Below, one piece after another: positions 10,930 through 21,840 of a DNA stretch of 64,000 nucleotides (positions are counted from its first letter, which is position 1; every line of letters starts with the position of its first letter). Location of the stretch: contig ML058406.1 in NCBI GenBank assembly GCA_003013855.2, positions 620,001 to 684,000 on the forward strand. Reading direction: 5' to 3'. A model generated the notes under the pieces. That model ran no database searches and was not told where the DNA came from. It saw nothing but the letters and a program-made list of their open reading frames with translations. The position numbers and the translations under genes were made by a program. Origin of the DNA: Liriodendron chinense (lineage: Eukaryota; Streptophyta; Magnoliopsida; Magnoliales; Magnoliaceae).

Positions 10930-11184
10930 TTACGTCTCCCCTGATGATGGCTTGAGTGACAGAAAGTGTAAGTCACTAATTTTATTCGGAAAGTCTAAAA
11001 CTTGAGTAGGCGAAACTCTGAAAAGGGTCAGATTTGTGGTAGATGGCTTGACATGCTTTGATGGCCACTCTACAGGATTGGGGGACTGCGATGCAGGATG
11101 AGGTGTTAGAGTATAATGAGTTTTACTCCATGTTTGTCGTGCAAGAGGTGATGGAGCTTCTGAAGTCCTGTTCTGGTGAGCCAT
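10930..11184 (-). CDS. Small ORF, unknown, possibly truncated
   Basis: 84 codons starting MAHQNRTSEAPSP. The product is Pro/Ser/Thr-rich with no recognised motif. It ends at a stop shortly before the LTR fragment at 10885. It may be the N-terminus of a retroelement protein cut by that insertion, or chance. Nothing beyond length supports translation. Confidence 0.25.
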   Translation of the reverse strand: MAHQNRTSEAPSPLARQTWSKTHYTLTPHPASQSPNPVEWPSKHVKPSTTNLTLFRVSPTQVLDFPNKISDLHFLSLKPSSGET

Positions 11185-12180
11185 TGTAAGCTGAAAGAAA
11201 GGATATAAGAAAGGTGTAGAGTTAGGGAATCTTAAGAAGGAAGAGTAAAATTTCTATAGAATAAAGTTAAACAAGTTGGGAAAAATGTCTAAGTAACTTG
11301 GAAAGAAAGAGGGATAAACTTTACACTGGAAAAGTAAGCAAATATAAAAGTTTGCGCAAAAGAGATGCCTTTTGCACGGCATTTAGGATTTACGCGGGTT
11401 ATAAAGAACGATTGCACGGAATCTGTCCTTGTGCGATTTTTGCGCCAAAGCGACAAATGGATTGCACGATCGTGGAATGGATAACAAAGAAAGAGAGCAG
11501 AGCATGATCAAAATGAGAGTGGAAATAAAGAGGCAATGTGGCTTTACATAACGATTACAGGACCCGATTAACGTTTGATTGGTACCCGATTAAAGTTTAC
11601 ACAAGATCGTCGCACAAAGTTTGGTTTTTGTGCAAAGAATTGCTAGAATACATCATTATAGAAAGTAGCCATTTATTTTTACAAAATCACTTAAGGGAAG
11701 GAGGTTTTCAGGAATGAGGAGAACCGATTCACCTTTGATCATTTAGAAAAATAAAATAAACCAAGGAGAATTGAGGGGCCATCTATTAAGGTGAAAATAA
11801 AGATATCAAGAGAAAAGAAGAAAGAGTAATAAAAGGAGACCGTTTGCATGGTCCTTTCCATTAGTAAGAATGAATTGCACAGCTTGGAAAGGGAAACATA
11901 AAGATTAATTACGCAGCCTTATTTATACACTGTGCAGGCCATATGGAAATTCTCCTAGAAATGACTAACTACGTAGCCGCGCAAAGTGCTTCCTGCACTA
12001 ATGGATAGTGCACCCGCGCATTTCAACTTATCTCCTATGAAATTGACCTTCACACATGTGAGATGCCTATAAATACCCCATCACCCATCATTTGTCTATT
12101 CTACAAGCTCGAGACTTGATCCAGGAACTCTTTGGAGAAGAAAAAAGAAAAGGTACCAAGCAAAATCCACGCAAAGGGTT

Positions 12181-12281
12181 CAGAAATAGCATAAAGTGAT
12201 CAGAAACCGCACAAAGTGGTTAGAAACCACATAAAGTGTTTAACAACCCACATAAAGTGTCTAAAAGCTACATAGATTGTC
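12181..12281 (+). repeat. 20-bp tandem repeat, five copies
   Basis: Units of the form AGAAACCACATAAAGTG recur at 12181, 12201, 12221, 12241 and 12262, with the last copy diverged. They lie about 110 bp downstream of the TATA-like element. Confidence 0.7.
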
Positions 12282-12443
12282 TGGGAGAAATTTGTGGATC
12301 TTTAAAGATCCTGACAAACCATTTGCTTTGGTGGAACACTACCAAGGGCCGAATGCTACCGAAATTTATTATTCAAATGATGTTATTCAATCAAATATAT
12401 TTTATTCTAAAATCAAGGGATGCATCAAAGGAATGTAAAAGAG

Positions 12444-12475
12444 TGTTCGCTCGCCTCAAGTGCAAGGCAGCGATG
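12444..12475 (-). repeat. E5 3' LTR, inner 32 bp (left of E4)
   Basis: TGTTCGCTCGCC through GCGATG, the terminal 32 bases of the LTR, separated by E4 from the remainder at 21841. The last five bases (12471-12475, CGATG) are one copy of the E4 target duplication. Confidence 0.9.
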
Positions 12476-13842
12476 TGTTCGCTCGCCTCAAGTGTAAGGC
12501 TGCGATGTAGTAATAAATCTCGGTAAGACCGAGGTCGATCCACAGGGAAAGAGTAACAGCTTCCTAATTACTCCAGCAACTCAGTTTAATAGAACAAATT
12601 CAATTTCAATAGGATGTTTAATTAAAACAGTAACTTAATGAAAAATCAGAGATATAATGTACTAAGGCTTTCAAGGATCCACTTGTAGCAATCCTATGTT
12701 AATTCAGTCAATCCAAGTAGAGAACACAACTAGATTTGAAGTCCTATCTCTCATCTAGTTGGAAAATAAAGCATTCACACACATTCATCCAATTCAAGTT
12801 GAACTTCCAAGTTCAAGTCCATTCAATCAATGTAGAATTCAAATTCATAGCCTGCGGAGTAACAGCCATGCCTATGGACTATGGCCTGCTCAAGGATTAC
12901 TATAATTCGAATCTAAACAAGCAACCTGTGATAATCTCAGAGAATTAAAAGGAATTCATGTCCGGAGCACATGAACTCAGATAAGACATCTCAAACTACC
13001 ATCTTTTGAACTGAACATAAGAAAATTCTAACCTTGAATTAAAAAAATACTTGAATCAAACTGAAATTAACATAGAACTGGCTACAAGCTTCACCTCTCA
13101 ACCTTAGCTGAGAGGTTTTAGCCGAGCATAGTCATGCTACAACTAAAAACTCAAAAATAAAGCATAAAACTAGAAAAACCCGAAGATAGATGTTGCAGAC
13201 ACTCCACAGTCGCCTTCAGCCTCCAAACTCACGTTCCTTCTCTTCTCTGATACCTTAGGGAGAGCCCCTAGGTGTCCTTTTATAGCAACAAACCCCCCTT
13301 GCGTCGGATCCTGCGAAAGACTTCGCATTGCGCAGTGAAATTCGGAGTCCCGAATTAGAAAGGACTCCTATTACGCAGAGCCGACCGGTCACGACCGGTC
13401 GGGCTGATTTCCAAGCATTCCAGTGAGTACAGCCGACCGGTCATGACCAGTCGGACTGATTTCCATTCATCCAGCGTGTGTGCCCGACCGGTCATGACCG
13501 GTCGGGCTGATCTCCCTCTCATCCAGCGTGCATGACCGGTCGGCCTCTCTTCTTCTTGTTCATGTGATGTGGCTGACCGGTCGGACGACCGGTCAGCCTT
13601 GTATTCCTTCATCTTTTTCTTCTTTTCTTCATTCTCTTTTCTCTCTCTTTCTTCTTCTTTCCTTGGTCCATCTTAGGACTTCATCCAATGTCTTCAAATG
13701 TAATCTTTTGACTCCAATTTGATGAAATCCCCTCTTATCTCTACAATCACAAAACACATGTTAGGTGGGCCTTTTAACCATGAAAATCATGCAAATTATG
13801 TAGTGTAATGGGCAATGCAATGTATAACTTGGAGGTTCAACA
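12476..13842 (-). repeat. E4 3' LTR (1367 bp)
   Basis: The boundaries are TGTTCGC at the left and GGTTCAACA at the right, next to the purine tract (13843-13854). The GACCGGTC dyad array is at about 13380-13600, the TATA box at 13277-13284 and the leader hairpin at 13094-13115. Compared with the 5' LTR it lacks 14 bp in one dyad near 13530. Confidence 0.93.
13380..13600 (-). repeat. GACCGGTC dyad array, E4 3' LTR
   Basis: Five units, each two GACCGGTC-like palindromes in inverted pairs. The best is at 13571-13598, with perfect 13-base arms and a two-base spacer. One unit near 13530 has collapsed to a half site. Confidence 0.85.
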
Positions 13843-13854
13843 CACCCCCCAACC

Positions 13855-14967
13855 AGATTTTTGCTAGTCCCGAGCAAAACATGCGTGAAACAGTTTCAAA
13901 CCTCCAAATCCAACCCTCTTCCAGAAACCATGTTTCTATCCATCCCAAGATGTATAAGTGTAAAATTTGGAAAAATTAGGTGTTGGAAGCTGAACCTTGG
14001 ACTCTCAAAACATAAGAAGTGTTTACGTGAAATCCCCGCTGACTGATTGATAAATAGAAGAATTCGAACAAATTCAACCTAGTGTGCATAGTGAAAGTTC
14101 ATCTCATGAGTTCCTGGAACCATCTTCTTTATAGATTAAGTAGACCAGGGATTTCAAGGTGCACAGAGCAACAGCAAGTCTATGACAGGAATTTGCCTTA
14201 CTGTCCTTCCGACGGCTTTCACACTATGTCCCATTTCCGGCTTTGGTTACGGTTCGACCATCCCCCGGTTGGTAATAGGTAGCCCTCTTCGGAATTTTCC
14301 ACCATTTTTCTTTCCTTCCCGATTTCATCCTTTCTTTCCTTTTTCTTTTAACTTAGATAGGATTTTTAGAAATCCATATCTTTCATTATTTTCCCATGGA
14401 CAAGGATGGACAAAATACCCCGGCTTGGCTGCTCAACACCTCTAAACCAAAGTCTAGCTAATCCACAAATCACATAAACCTGTTACTCATGAAAATCGTG
14501 TAATGTGAACTTGGTGTAAAGGTGTTCAAATTTTCTATCAATCACAACAATAGGGGAATTAACATATAAAGCCATTATGTTGGAAGAAATTCCAAACTAC
14601 AACATCACACACTTCGTTTCTCCTCCTCTTCTACTCATAGCCTCTCAAATGTATAGAAACAAAATTTTCTAAAAGAGTTTTAAGATGTTAGAAAATTCGA
14701 AAAAATTTTGTGCTATGAAGCTCGAAATGTTGCAATATGCTAGATGAGGGATCTCATCTCACCCCCTAACCAAAACGTGCATTGTCCTCAATGTAAAAAG
14801 ATAATTAGTTAGCATGAACATGAGAACAATGGTAAAATATGAGAGAATGAGAATCAATAGTACCTGAGAGAGTGATCATGGAGGTCTGCAATTCCAACAA
14901 CTAAATCCTACTAAAACAGTAAAAGAAACTAAACCTACCTATGCTATACCTCCATCAGACTAGGAGA
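13855..14967 (-). other. E4 noncoding region between purine tract and pol
   Basis: About 1.1 kb with no supported ORF. It is homologous to 42047-43160 of E6 and to the equivalent parts of E1 and E5. Confidence 0.7.
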
Positions 14968-17667
14968 TCAATCATCCTGATAGACAGGATCATTCAGGGA
15001 GATGGACATGTCCTCTGAATCAAATTTCTCAACAAATGGTTTAAGGCGTTGTCCATTAACTTTGAAACAGTCACCATTCGCTGCATTCTCAATCTCAACA
15101 GCCCCATGGGGAAAAACTTCTTTAACAATATATGGGCCGGTCCATCGAGATCGTAATTTTCCCGGAAAAAGATGAAGTCGGGCATTATACAAGAGCACTT
15201 TCTGTCCTTCATGGAAGGATTTCCTTAAGATGTGTTTGTCATGAAAGGCCTTCATCTTGCTCTTGTAAATCCTCGAATTCTCATATGCATCGTTCCGGAT
15301 CTCATCAAGCTCATTTAATTGAAGTTTGCGAAGCGAGCTAGCCTTGTCTATGTCAAAATTTAGGGCCCGAATTGCCCAATAGGCTTTGTGTTCTATCTCC
15401 ACAGGCAAGTGGCAAGCTTTCCCATAGACCAGTCTATAAGGGGACATTCCAATGGGTGTCTTGTAGGCAGTACGGTGAGCCCAAAGTGCATCATCTAATC
15501 GTAGGGACCAATCCTTGCGATCCGGTCTCACCGTCTTTTCTAAAATCTGTTTGATTTCCCTATTGGAGATTTCAGCTTGCCCACTTGTTTGTGGGTGGTA
15601 TGGGGTACTCACTTTGTGCCTAATACCATATTTCTTCATCAAAGTTTCAAAAGGTCTATTGCAAAAGTGAGAACCACCATCACTAATAATGGCTCGAGGT
15701 GTCCCAAATCTAGAAAGTATATTTTCTTTGAGAAACTTGAGAACCGTACGATGATCGTTGGTTCTACATGGGATAGCCTCTATCCATTTAGACACATAGT
15801 CTACGGCCAATAGAATATAGACATGTCCAAAAGATGAGGGGAATGGTCCCATGAAATCGATGCCCCAACAGTCAAAGACTTCAAGATGTTGAATTGGGGT
15901 GAGGGGCATCATATTTCGACGGGATAATCCTCCTAACTTCTGGCAGCGCTCGCAAGCTTTGCAAAACTCGTGGGTATCTTTAAATAATGTGGGCCAATAA
16001 AAACCACACTGCAGAATTTTGGCAGTTGTTTTCTTGGCTGAAAAATGACCCCCACATGCTTGACCATGACAAAAGGAGATGACTGAATTGTGTTTATCAT
16101 CGGGGACGCATCTCCTTATAATTTGGTCTGGGCAATATTTAAACAATAAAGGTTCATCCCAGAAAAATCTGCGCACTTCCCTTAGAAATTTACGTTTGTC
16201 TTGCGCAGTCCAATGAGTCGGCATCGCACCTGTGGAAAGATAGTTGGCTATATCAGCGTACCATGGTGGATGCATAGCAACAAAGAGTTGCTCATCCGGG
16301 AATGAGTCCTCAATAGGTGACTCGTCAATGGAATTTGGTAGGACTAGGCGGGATAGATGATCCGCGACCACATTTTCTACCCCCTTCTTATCTTTGATCT
16401 CCAAGTCGAATTCTTGAAGGAGTAGGATCCATCTTAGCAAACGGGGCTTAGCATCCTTCTTAGAAAGAAGGTATTTCAGCGCCGCATGATCCGTATAAAC
16501 AATAACTTTGGATCCTATTAAGTATGGCCTGAATTTGTCCAAGGCAAAGATGACAGCTAGGAGCTCTTTCTCCGTAGTTGAATAATTAACTTGGGCAGGA
16601 TTCAAGGTCCTACTCGCGTAGTAGATGACATGGGGCTTTTTATCCTTCTTTTGGCCTAACACCGCCCCAATAGCAAAATCGCTCGCATCGCACATCAACT
16701 CAAAAGGAATGGACCAATCTGGTGGTTGCATGATAGGAGCGGTTGTCAACATGTCTTTTAGCTTTAAAAAAGCTAATTGACATTCGGTACTCCACTCAAA
16801 TTGGTTCTCCTTTTGTAGAAGGTTGCATAAAGGCCTTGAGATGTGACTAAAGTCCTTTATAAACCTTCGATAGAAACCGGCGTGTCCCAGGAAGGACCGC
16901 ACATCGCGTATGCTTTTGGGTGGTGGTAGATTGGAGATTATGTCAATTTTTGCCCGGTCTACCTCTATTCCATTGGACGAGATGATGTGTCCAAGGACTA
17001 TTCCTCTTTGTACCATAAAGTGGCACTTTTCCCAGTTTAATACAAGTTGCTTTTCCTCACACCTCATTAAGACCAACTTCAAGTGCTCGAGGCACTCATC
17101 AAATGTACAACCAAAAATAGAGAAGTCATCCATGAACACCTCAAGAAACTCACCCACCATGTCTGAGAAAATACTCAACATGCATCGTTGGAATGTGGCG
17201 GGTGCATTGCATAACCCGAATGGCATCCTTCGGTAGGCGAAGGTACCAAACGGGCATGTAAATGTGGTTTTCTCTTGGTCTTCCGGAGCTATCTCAATTT
17301 GGTTGTATCCGGAATAGCCATCTAGGAAGCAATAGTAGGGATGGCCTGCCAACCTCTCCAAAATTTGGTCCATAAATGGGAGAGGGAAGTGGTCTTTCCT
17401 AGTGACCGTATTGAGCTTCCTATAATCAATGCACATACGCCAACCGGTGGTCACCCTAGTCGGTATAAGCTCGTTGTTGGCGTTTTCAATGATGGTGATA
17501 CCGGATTTCTTGGGGACAACTTGGGTAGGACTCACCCATTGGCTATCTGAGATGGGGTAGATGATACCCACATCCAATAGCTTTAATACTTCGGCTTTGA
17601 CAACCTCCATCATGTTTGGATTTAGCCGTCTTTGAGGTTGTCTAGTCGTTTTTTGCGTTTTCTTCAA
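14968..17667 (-). CDS. pol: E4 pol: reverse transcriptase, RNase H, integrase
   Basis: Copies element RNA into DNA and inserts it. The open frame is 899 codons. RT includes the CIDYRKLN and LPFMDQILE motifs and the catalytic FMDD at residues 178-181. RNase H residues are Asp327 (CDAS), Glu368 (TTEKE), Asp393 (YTDH) and Asp436 (ADHLS). The integrase zinc site is HX6H (534, 541) with CX2C (569, 572). The core acids are Asp604, Asp663 and Glu699, a D,D(35)E spacing. The C-terminal GPY module is [11 protein letters not shown]. The end is NDPVYQDD. No internal stop is seen. The frame should be continuous with gag-protease, as in E6. A run of six A (five in E6) near 17655 offsets it by one base, so the listed start is not a real initiation site. 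Confidence 0.92.
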   Translation of the reverse strand: MKKTQKTTRQPQRRLNPNMMEVVKAEVLKLLDVGIIYPISDSQWVSPTQVVPKKSGITIIENANNELIPTRVTTGWRMCIDYRKLNTVTRKDHFPLPFMDQILERLAGHPYYCFLDGYSGYNQIEIAPEDQEKTTFTCPFGTFAYRRMPFGLCNAPATFQRCMLSIFSDMVGEFLEVFMDDFSIFGCTFDECLEHLKLVLMRCEEKQLVLNWEKCHFMVQRGIVLGHIISSNGIEVDRAKIDIISNLPPPKSIRDVRSFLGHAGFYRRFIKDFSHISRPLCNLLQKENQFEWSTECQLAFLKLKDMLTTAPIMQPPDWSIPFELMCDASDFAIGAVLGQKKDKKPHVIYYASRTLNPAQVNYSTTEKELLAVIFALDKFRPYLIGSKVIVYTDHAALKYLLSKKDAKPRLLRWILLLQEFDLEIKDKKGVENVVADHLSRLVLPNSIDESPIEDSFPDEQLFVAMHPPWYADIANYLSTGAMPTHWTAQDKRKFLREVRRFFWDEPLLFKYCPDQIIRRCVPDDKHNSVISFCHGQACGGHFSAKKTTAKILQCGFYWPTLFKDTHEFCKACERCQKLGGLSRRNMMPLTPIQHLEVFDCWGIDFMGPFPSSFGHVYILLAVDYVSKWIEAIPCRTNDHRTVLKFLKENILSRFGTPRAIISDGGSHFCNRPFETLMKKYGIRHKVSTPYHPQTSGQAEISNREIKQILEKTVRPDRKDWSLRLDDALWAHRTAYKTPIGMSPYRLVYGKACHLPVEIEHKAYWAIRALNFDIDKASSLRKLQLNELDEIRNDAYENSRIYKSKMKAFHDKHILRKSFHEGQKVLLYNARLHLFPGKLRSRWTGPYIVKEVFPHGAVEIENAANGDCFKVNGQRLKPFVEKFDSEDMSISLNDPVYQDD

Positions 17668-20353
17668 GGTGTATACGGTGAGTGCAAACTGAAGGATCTA
17701 TCCCTTTGAGATCCGCTATTGTCCAACCTATGGCTTCCCGGTGTTTTTTGAGTAACTCAATCAACTTGAGCTCTTGGTCTTTTTCTAGGTGGGAGGCAAT
17801 GACAACTGGGAAAGTTTCCTCTTGACCAAGATATACATATTTAAGCTCGGATGGCAATGGTTTGAGGTCAAGCTTCGGTGGTTTGATGCTAGACGGTAGA
17901 GGCCTTGATGTGGTTGGTGGCAATTTTTCGAAATGGGGCCTCCACCGGCTAGTATCAACTACCGGTCTTTCTATATTTAATGCATGCACAATCTCACTAA
18001 TGATAGGGTCTTTAGAATCCATGAAGTGTGCTAAGCATGTCTCCAAACTTTCTAGTGGTTCAAGCTGGAGGAGTTCTTCTTCTTCAAAGGTTTCAAGCAT
18101 GTTTACATCGAAGAACTCATCATCATCGACATCCCTATGTCTTTTGCCCAGGTGAAATACATTCACCTCTAGTGTCATGTTTCCAAAAGATAATTGCATC
18201 ACCCCATTCCGGCAATTGATGATTGCGTTTGATGTGGCAAGGAATGGGCAGCCTAATATCACCGGTATTTGGGTGCTAGCATCCAAAACCGGTTGTGTGT
18301 CCAAGACTATAAAATCTACCGGGTAGTAGAATTTGTCAACTTGGACTAGAACATCCTCAACTATCCCCCTCGGTACACGGATAGATCTATCAGCGAGTTG
18401 CAATGTGGTTTTGGTGGGTTTTAATTCACCAAGACCCAATTGTTCATATACCGAGTATGGGATCAAGTTCACACTTGCCCCCAAGTCTAACAAGGCACGT
18501 TCAATCCGGTAGTCTCCAATGATACATGAGACGGTGGGACTACCGGGATCTTTGAATTTTGGGGGAGTCTTTTGAGTGAGGATGGCACTAACTTGCTCAG
18601 TTAGGAAGGCCTTTTGCTGCACATTATATTTGCGTTTTGTTGTGCATAGGTCTTTTAGAAACTTGGCATAAGAGGGAATTTGTTTGATGGCATCAAGCAA
18701 AGGGATATTGATCTTGACTTGTCTGAAAATCTCTAGAATATCTTGAGAATTTGGGAGAGATTTTGGGGCAACCAATCTCGATGGGAATGGTGCTATGGGC
18801 TTGTAAATGCGTTCCGGTTGTTGTGGGGCTAGGTTAGATCCATTTTCGTCCTCAGAATTTACCGGATCATTAGGCTCATCGGCCTTCACCGGAATAGTTT
18901 TGTCAATTTGTTTACCACTTCTAAGGGTGGTAATGGATTTAGCTTGCTCCATGTTTTGGTTGGAAGGATTAGGGATGCTTACTTCATGTACTTGCTTAGG
19001 ATTGGGCTGAGGTTGGGCCGGAAAGGTCCCTTCCCTAGCATTCAAGCGTCCCTTAATCTCATCAACCGAGACTTTCAGTTCTTGGAACAATTGCTGATTT
19101 GATTCATTTATTTGCGCTTGCCCTTGCATAAACGCTCTGAAAGTATCCTCCCATGAGACTTGAGGTGGGGCCATATTTTGCATGGGTGGCCCTCTTTGGG
19201 AGTTGATAGGATTGCCTGTTGGGGCATTCTTCCAACTGAAATTCGGGTGGTTCTTCCAACTCTCATTGTATGTATTACCTACCGGTCCATTGAAGGGCCG
19301 TTGATAACCATATGTGGCATTGGCTGTCTCTTGCAACACTTCCTTAAATGCAGGAATTGTGGGACAATCTTGCGTAGCGTGTAAGTCGGTGAGACAAATC
19401 CCACATGTGGTTTCAACAGCTTCCTTGGACTTGGAAACTCCATTTTTGCTAAGTTCCATGGCCTCAACCTTCCTTGTGAGGTTGGCTATCCTTGCATTTA
19501 CGTCGTCTTCCTCTTTAAGGACATATATCCCTCCTTTCTCTTGAGTAGGCTTGGGGTTCTTGGGTTTATCCGAGGTGTCCCAAGATTGGGCATTTTCAGC
19601 CAACATGTCCAAGTAACTCCAAGCATCATCTGGATTTTTACTCATAAACTCGCCATTGCACATCATTTCCACAAATTGGCGCATATTAGGACTTAATCCA
19701 TCATTGAAAAAATTTATAATTCGCCAACTCTCATAGCCATGATGTGGGCAAGCAAGCAGGAGTTCCTTAAATCTTTCCCAACATTGAAAGAATGATTCAC
19801 CCTCTTTAGCTGAGAAATTCATGATGGCCCTTCGAAGAGTGTTTGTTTTATGAGCTGGGAAGAACTTTTTCAAGAATTCCCGGTTCATCTCAACCCATGA
19901 CCCAATCGAATATGGTCTAAGAGAGTGAAGCCAATCTTTGGCTCTTTCTTTCAAGGTGAAGGGAAAAAGTTTAAGTCTGATTGTATCCCCAGAAACATTG
20001 GGATAATGCAAGGTGGCCAACACTTCTTCGAATTCTTGCAAGTGTAAGTATGGGCGGTCAGAGTCTAGCCCATGGAATTTAGGTAAAAGTTGGATTACTC
20101 CTGGTTTTATGTCAAGGGTCCCACCGTTAGCTGGTAGAACTATGCAAGAAGGTGTAATTGTACGAGCAGGTTGTAGGTAATCCCGTAGTGATCTCATTGG
20201 AGGAACATTATGTACCTCATTCTCTCCTACTCCTTCCTGATTTGCGTTTGTGGTTGGAGTAGGGGGTGGAGGATTCCTTAAGGGTGTTTGCTCCATACTC
20301 CCCAAACTTTCACAATGCTCTTGATAATTCCGGACTCGTCTATGGACTGACAA
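17642..20353 (-). CDS. gag-pro: E4 gag-protease, N-terminus lost
   Basis: Gag and aspartic protease in one frame of 903 codons, counted from a TTG at 20353 because the normal ATG start (MSRWERN in relatives) has been deleted with the leader. The first downstream ATG is in GSMEQTPL. The gag core is [16 protein letters not shown] to [14 protein letters not shown]. The CCHC knuckle CX2CX4HX4C is at residues 317-330, then TTLRSGK, then protease with the catalytic Asp at residue 623 (DLGAS). The acidic linker [10 protein letters not shown] joins to the GWTIADLKG sequence that leads into RT. It ends by frameshift at the A-run near 17655. Without its own ATG, translation of the full Gag is doubtful. 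Confidence 0.9.
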   Translation of the reverse strand: MSVHRRVRNYQEHCESLGSMEQTPLRNPPPPTPTTNANQEGVGENEVHNVPPMRSLRDYLQPARTITPSCIVLPANGGTLDIKPGVIQLLPKFHGLDSDRPYLHLQEFEEVLATLHYPNVSGDTIRLKLFPFTLKERAKDWLHSLRPYSIGSWVEMNREFLKKFFPAHKTNTLRRAIMNFSAKEGESFFQCWERFKELLLACPHHGYESWRIINFFNDGLSPNMRQFVEMMCNGEFMSKNPDDAWSYLDMLAENAQSWDTSDKPKNPKPTQEKGGIYVLKEEDDVNARIANLTRKVEAMELSKNGVSKSKEAVETTCGICLTDLHATQDCPTIPAFKEVLQETANATYGYQRPFNGPVGNTYNESWKNHPNFSWKNAPTGNPINSQRGPPMQNMAPPQVSWEDTFRAFMQGQAQINESNQQLFQELKVSVDEIKGRLNAREGTFPAQPQPNPKQVHEVSIPNPSNQNMEQAKSITTLRSGKQIDKTIPVKADEPNDPVNSEDENGSNLAPQQPERIYKPIAPFPSRLVAPKSLPNSQDILEIFRQVKINIPLLDAIKQIPSYAKFLKDLCTTKRKYNVQQKAFLTEQVSAILTQKTPPKFKDPGSPTVSCIIGDYRIERALLDLGASVNLIPYSVYEQLGLGELKPTKTTLQLADRSIRVPRGIVEDVLVQVDKFYYPVDFIVLDTQPVLDASTQIPVILGCPFLATSNAIINCRNGVMQLSFGNMTLEVNVFHLGKRHRDVDDDEFFDVNMLETFEEEELLQLEPLESLETCLAHFMDSKDPIISEIVHALNIERPVVDTSRWRPHFEKLPPTTSRPLPSSIKPPKLDLKPLPSELKYVYLGQEETFPVVIASHLEKDQELKLIELLKKHREAIGWTIADLKGIDPSVCTHRIHLEENAKND

Positions 20354-20377
20354 TGGTCCAACTAAACCACCTTCAGA

Positions 20378-20448
20378 TTGTAGTATAGTGGTAAGTATTC
20401 CCGCCTGTCACGCGGGTGACCTGGGTTCGATCCCCGGCAACGGCGCCA
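20378..20448 (+). other. Captured primer tRNA-Asp (nucleotides 5-72 plus CCA) in E4
   Basis: The plus strand reads as plant tRNA-Asp: the D-arm word AGTATAGTGGTAAG, the anticodon stem CCCGC/GCGGG with anticodon GTC at 20407-20409, the T-arm GGTTCGATC and the acceptor end GGCAACGGCG, then CCA at 20446-20448. CCA is not encoded in plant nuclear tRNA genes, so the copy came from a mature tRNA. The last 18 bases are the normal primer binding site. The remaining 53 bases should not be there. At the 5' end the tRNA joins gag sequence (CTTCAGATTG) with TTG shared by both. The first four acceptor bases are missing, so it is not a working tRNA gene. Confidence 0.92.
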
Positions 20449-20454
20449 AAAACT

Positions 20455-21835
20455 TGTTCGCTCGCCTCAAGTGTAAGGCTGCGATGTAGTAATAAATCTC
20501 GGTAAGACCGAGGTCGATCCACAGGGAAAGAGTAACAGCTTCCTAATTACTCCAGCAACTCAGTTTAATAGAACAAATTCAATTTCAATAGGATGTTTAA
20601 TTAAAACAGTAACTTAATGAAAAATCAAAGATATAATGTATTAAGGCTTTCAAGGATCCACTTGTAGCAATCCTATGTTAATTCAGTCAATCCAAGTAGA
20701 GAACACAACTAGATTTGAAGTCCTATCTCTCATCTAGTTGGAAAATAAAGCATTCACACACATTCATCCAATTCAAGTTGAACTTCCAAGTTCAAGTCCA
20801 TTCAATCAATGTAGAATTCAAATTCATAGCCTGCGGAGTAACAGCCATGCCTATGGACTATGGCCTGCTCAAGGATTACTATAATTCGAATCTAAACAAG
20901 CAACCTGTGATAATCTCAGAGAATTAAAAGGAATTCATGTCCGGAGCACATGAACTCAGATAAGACATCTCAAACTACCATCTTTTGAACTGAACATAAG
21001 AAAATTCTAACCTTGAATTAAAAAAATACTTGAATCAAACTGAAATTACCATAGAACTGGCTACAAGCTTCACCTCTCAACCTTAGCTGAGAGGTTTTAG
21101 CCGAGCATAGTCATGCTACAACTAAAAACTCAAAAATAAAGCATAAAACTAGAAAAACCCGAAGATAGATGTTGCAGACACTCCACAGTCGCCTTCAGCC
21201 TCCAAACTCACGTTCCTTCTCTTCTCTGATACCTTAGGGAGAGCCCCTAGGTGTCCTTTTATAGCAACAAACCCCCCTTGCGTCAGATCCTGTGAAAGAC
21301 TTCGCATTGCGCAGTGAAATTCGGAGTCCCGAATTAGAAAGGACTCCTATTACGCAGAGCCGACCGGTCACGACCGGTCGGGCTGATTTCCAAGCATTCC
21401 AGTGAGTACAGCCGACCGGTCATGACCGGTCGGACTGATTTCCATTCATCCAGCGTGTGTGCCCTACCGGTCATGACCGGTCGGGCTGATCTCCCTCTCA
21501 TCCAGCGTGCATGGCCGACCGGTCATGACCGGTCGGCCTCTCTTCTTCTTGTTCATGTGATGTGGCTGACCGGTCGGACAACCGGTCAGCCTTGTATTCC
21601 TTCATCTTTTTCTTCTTTTCTTCATTCTCTTTTCTCTCTCTTTCTTCTTCTTTCCTTGGTCCATCTTAGGACTTCATCCAATGTCTTCAAATGTAATCTT
21701 TTGACTCCAATTTGATGAAATCCCCTCTTATCTCTACAATCACAAAACACATGTTAGGTGGGCCTTTTAACCATGAAAATCATGCAAATTATGTAGTGTA
21801 ATGGGCAATGCAATGTATAACTTGGAGGTTCAACA
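20455..21835 (-). repeat. E4 5' LTR (1381 bp)
   Basis: It starts TGTTCGC and ends GGTTCAACA, then the duplication CGATG. The GACCGGTC array is at about 21358-21592, the TATA box at 21256-21263 and the leader hairpin at 21073-21094. It keeps a complete dyad near 21512-21537 where the 3' LTR has a half site. Confidence 0.93.
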
Positions 21836-21840
21836 CGATG

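Larger units (their letters stand above)
10886..12443. other. Unidentified stretch, possibly part of another retroelement
   Basis: I recognise no known family. Words built on TGCACGG, GTGCG and GCGCAAAG recur between about 11350 and 12030. They are followed by a TATA-like TATAAATA (12068-12075, plus strand) and a 20-bp tandem repeat (12181-12281). That layout, a motif-dense tract then TATA then leader, resembles a U3 region, but no LTR ends or primer site were found. Confidence 0.4.
12476..21835 (-). mobile_element. E4: young, nearly full-length Athila-type element
   Basis: 9360 bp with two LTRs of 1381 and 1367 bp that look about 99% alike, flanked by the duplication CGATG (12471-12475 and 21836-21840). 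It has gag-protease and RT-RNase H-integrase, with one single-base frameshift at their junction. Its leader is unusual. From just inside the primer site into gag, the normal sequence is replaced by almost the entire tRNA-Asp sequence, which also removes the usual gag start codon. The insertion must therefore have used at least some proteins from another copy. Confidence 0.93.

Noticed and set aside
12736..12948. A 70-codon ORF found nearly identically in four LTRs (also 20715, and minus at 25587 and 44133)
   Set aside because: It recurs only because LTRs are copies. It lies in the R/U5 part and breaks in older LTRs.
20378..20448. A functional tRNA-Asp gene
   Set aside because: The first four acceptor bases are absent, CCA is present in the DNA, and the sequence sits exactly at the primer binding site of E4. 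It is a captured primer copy.
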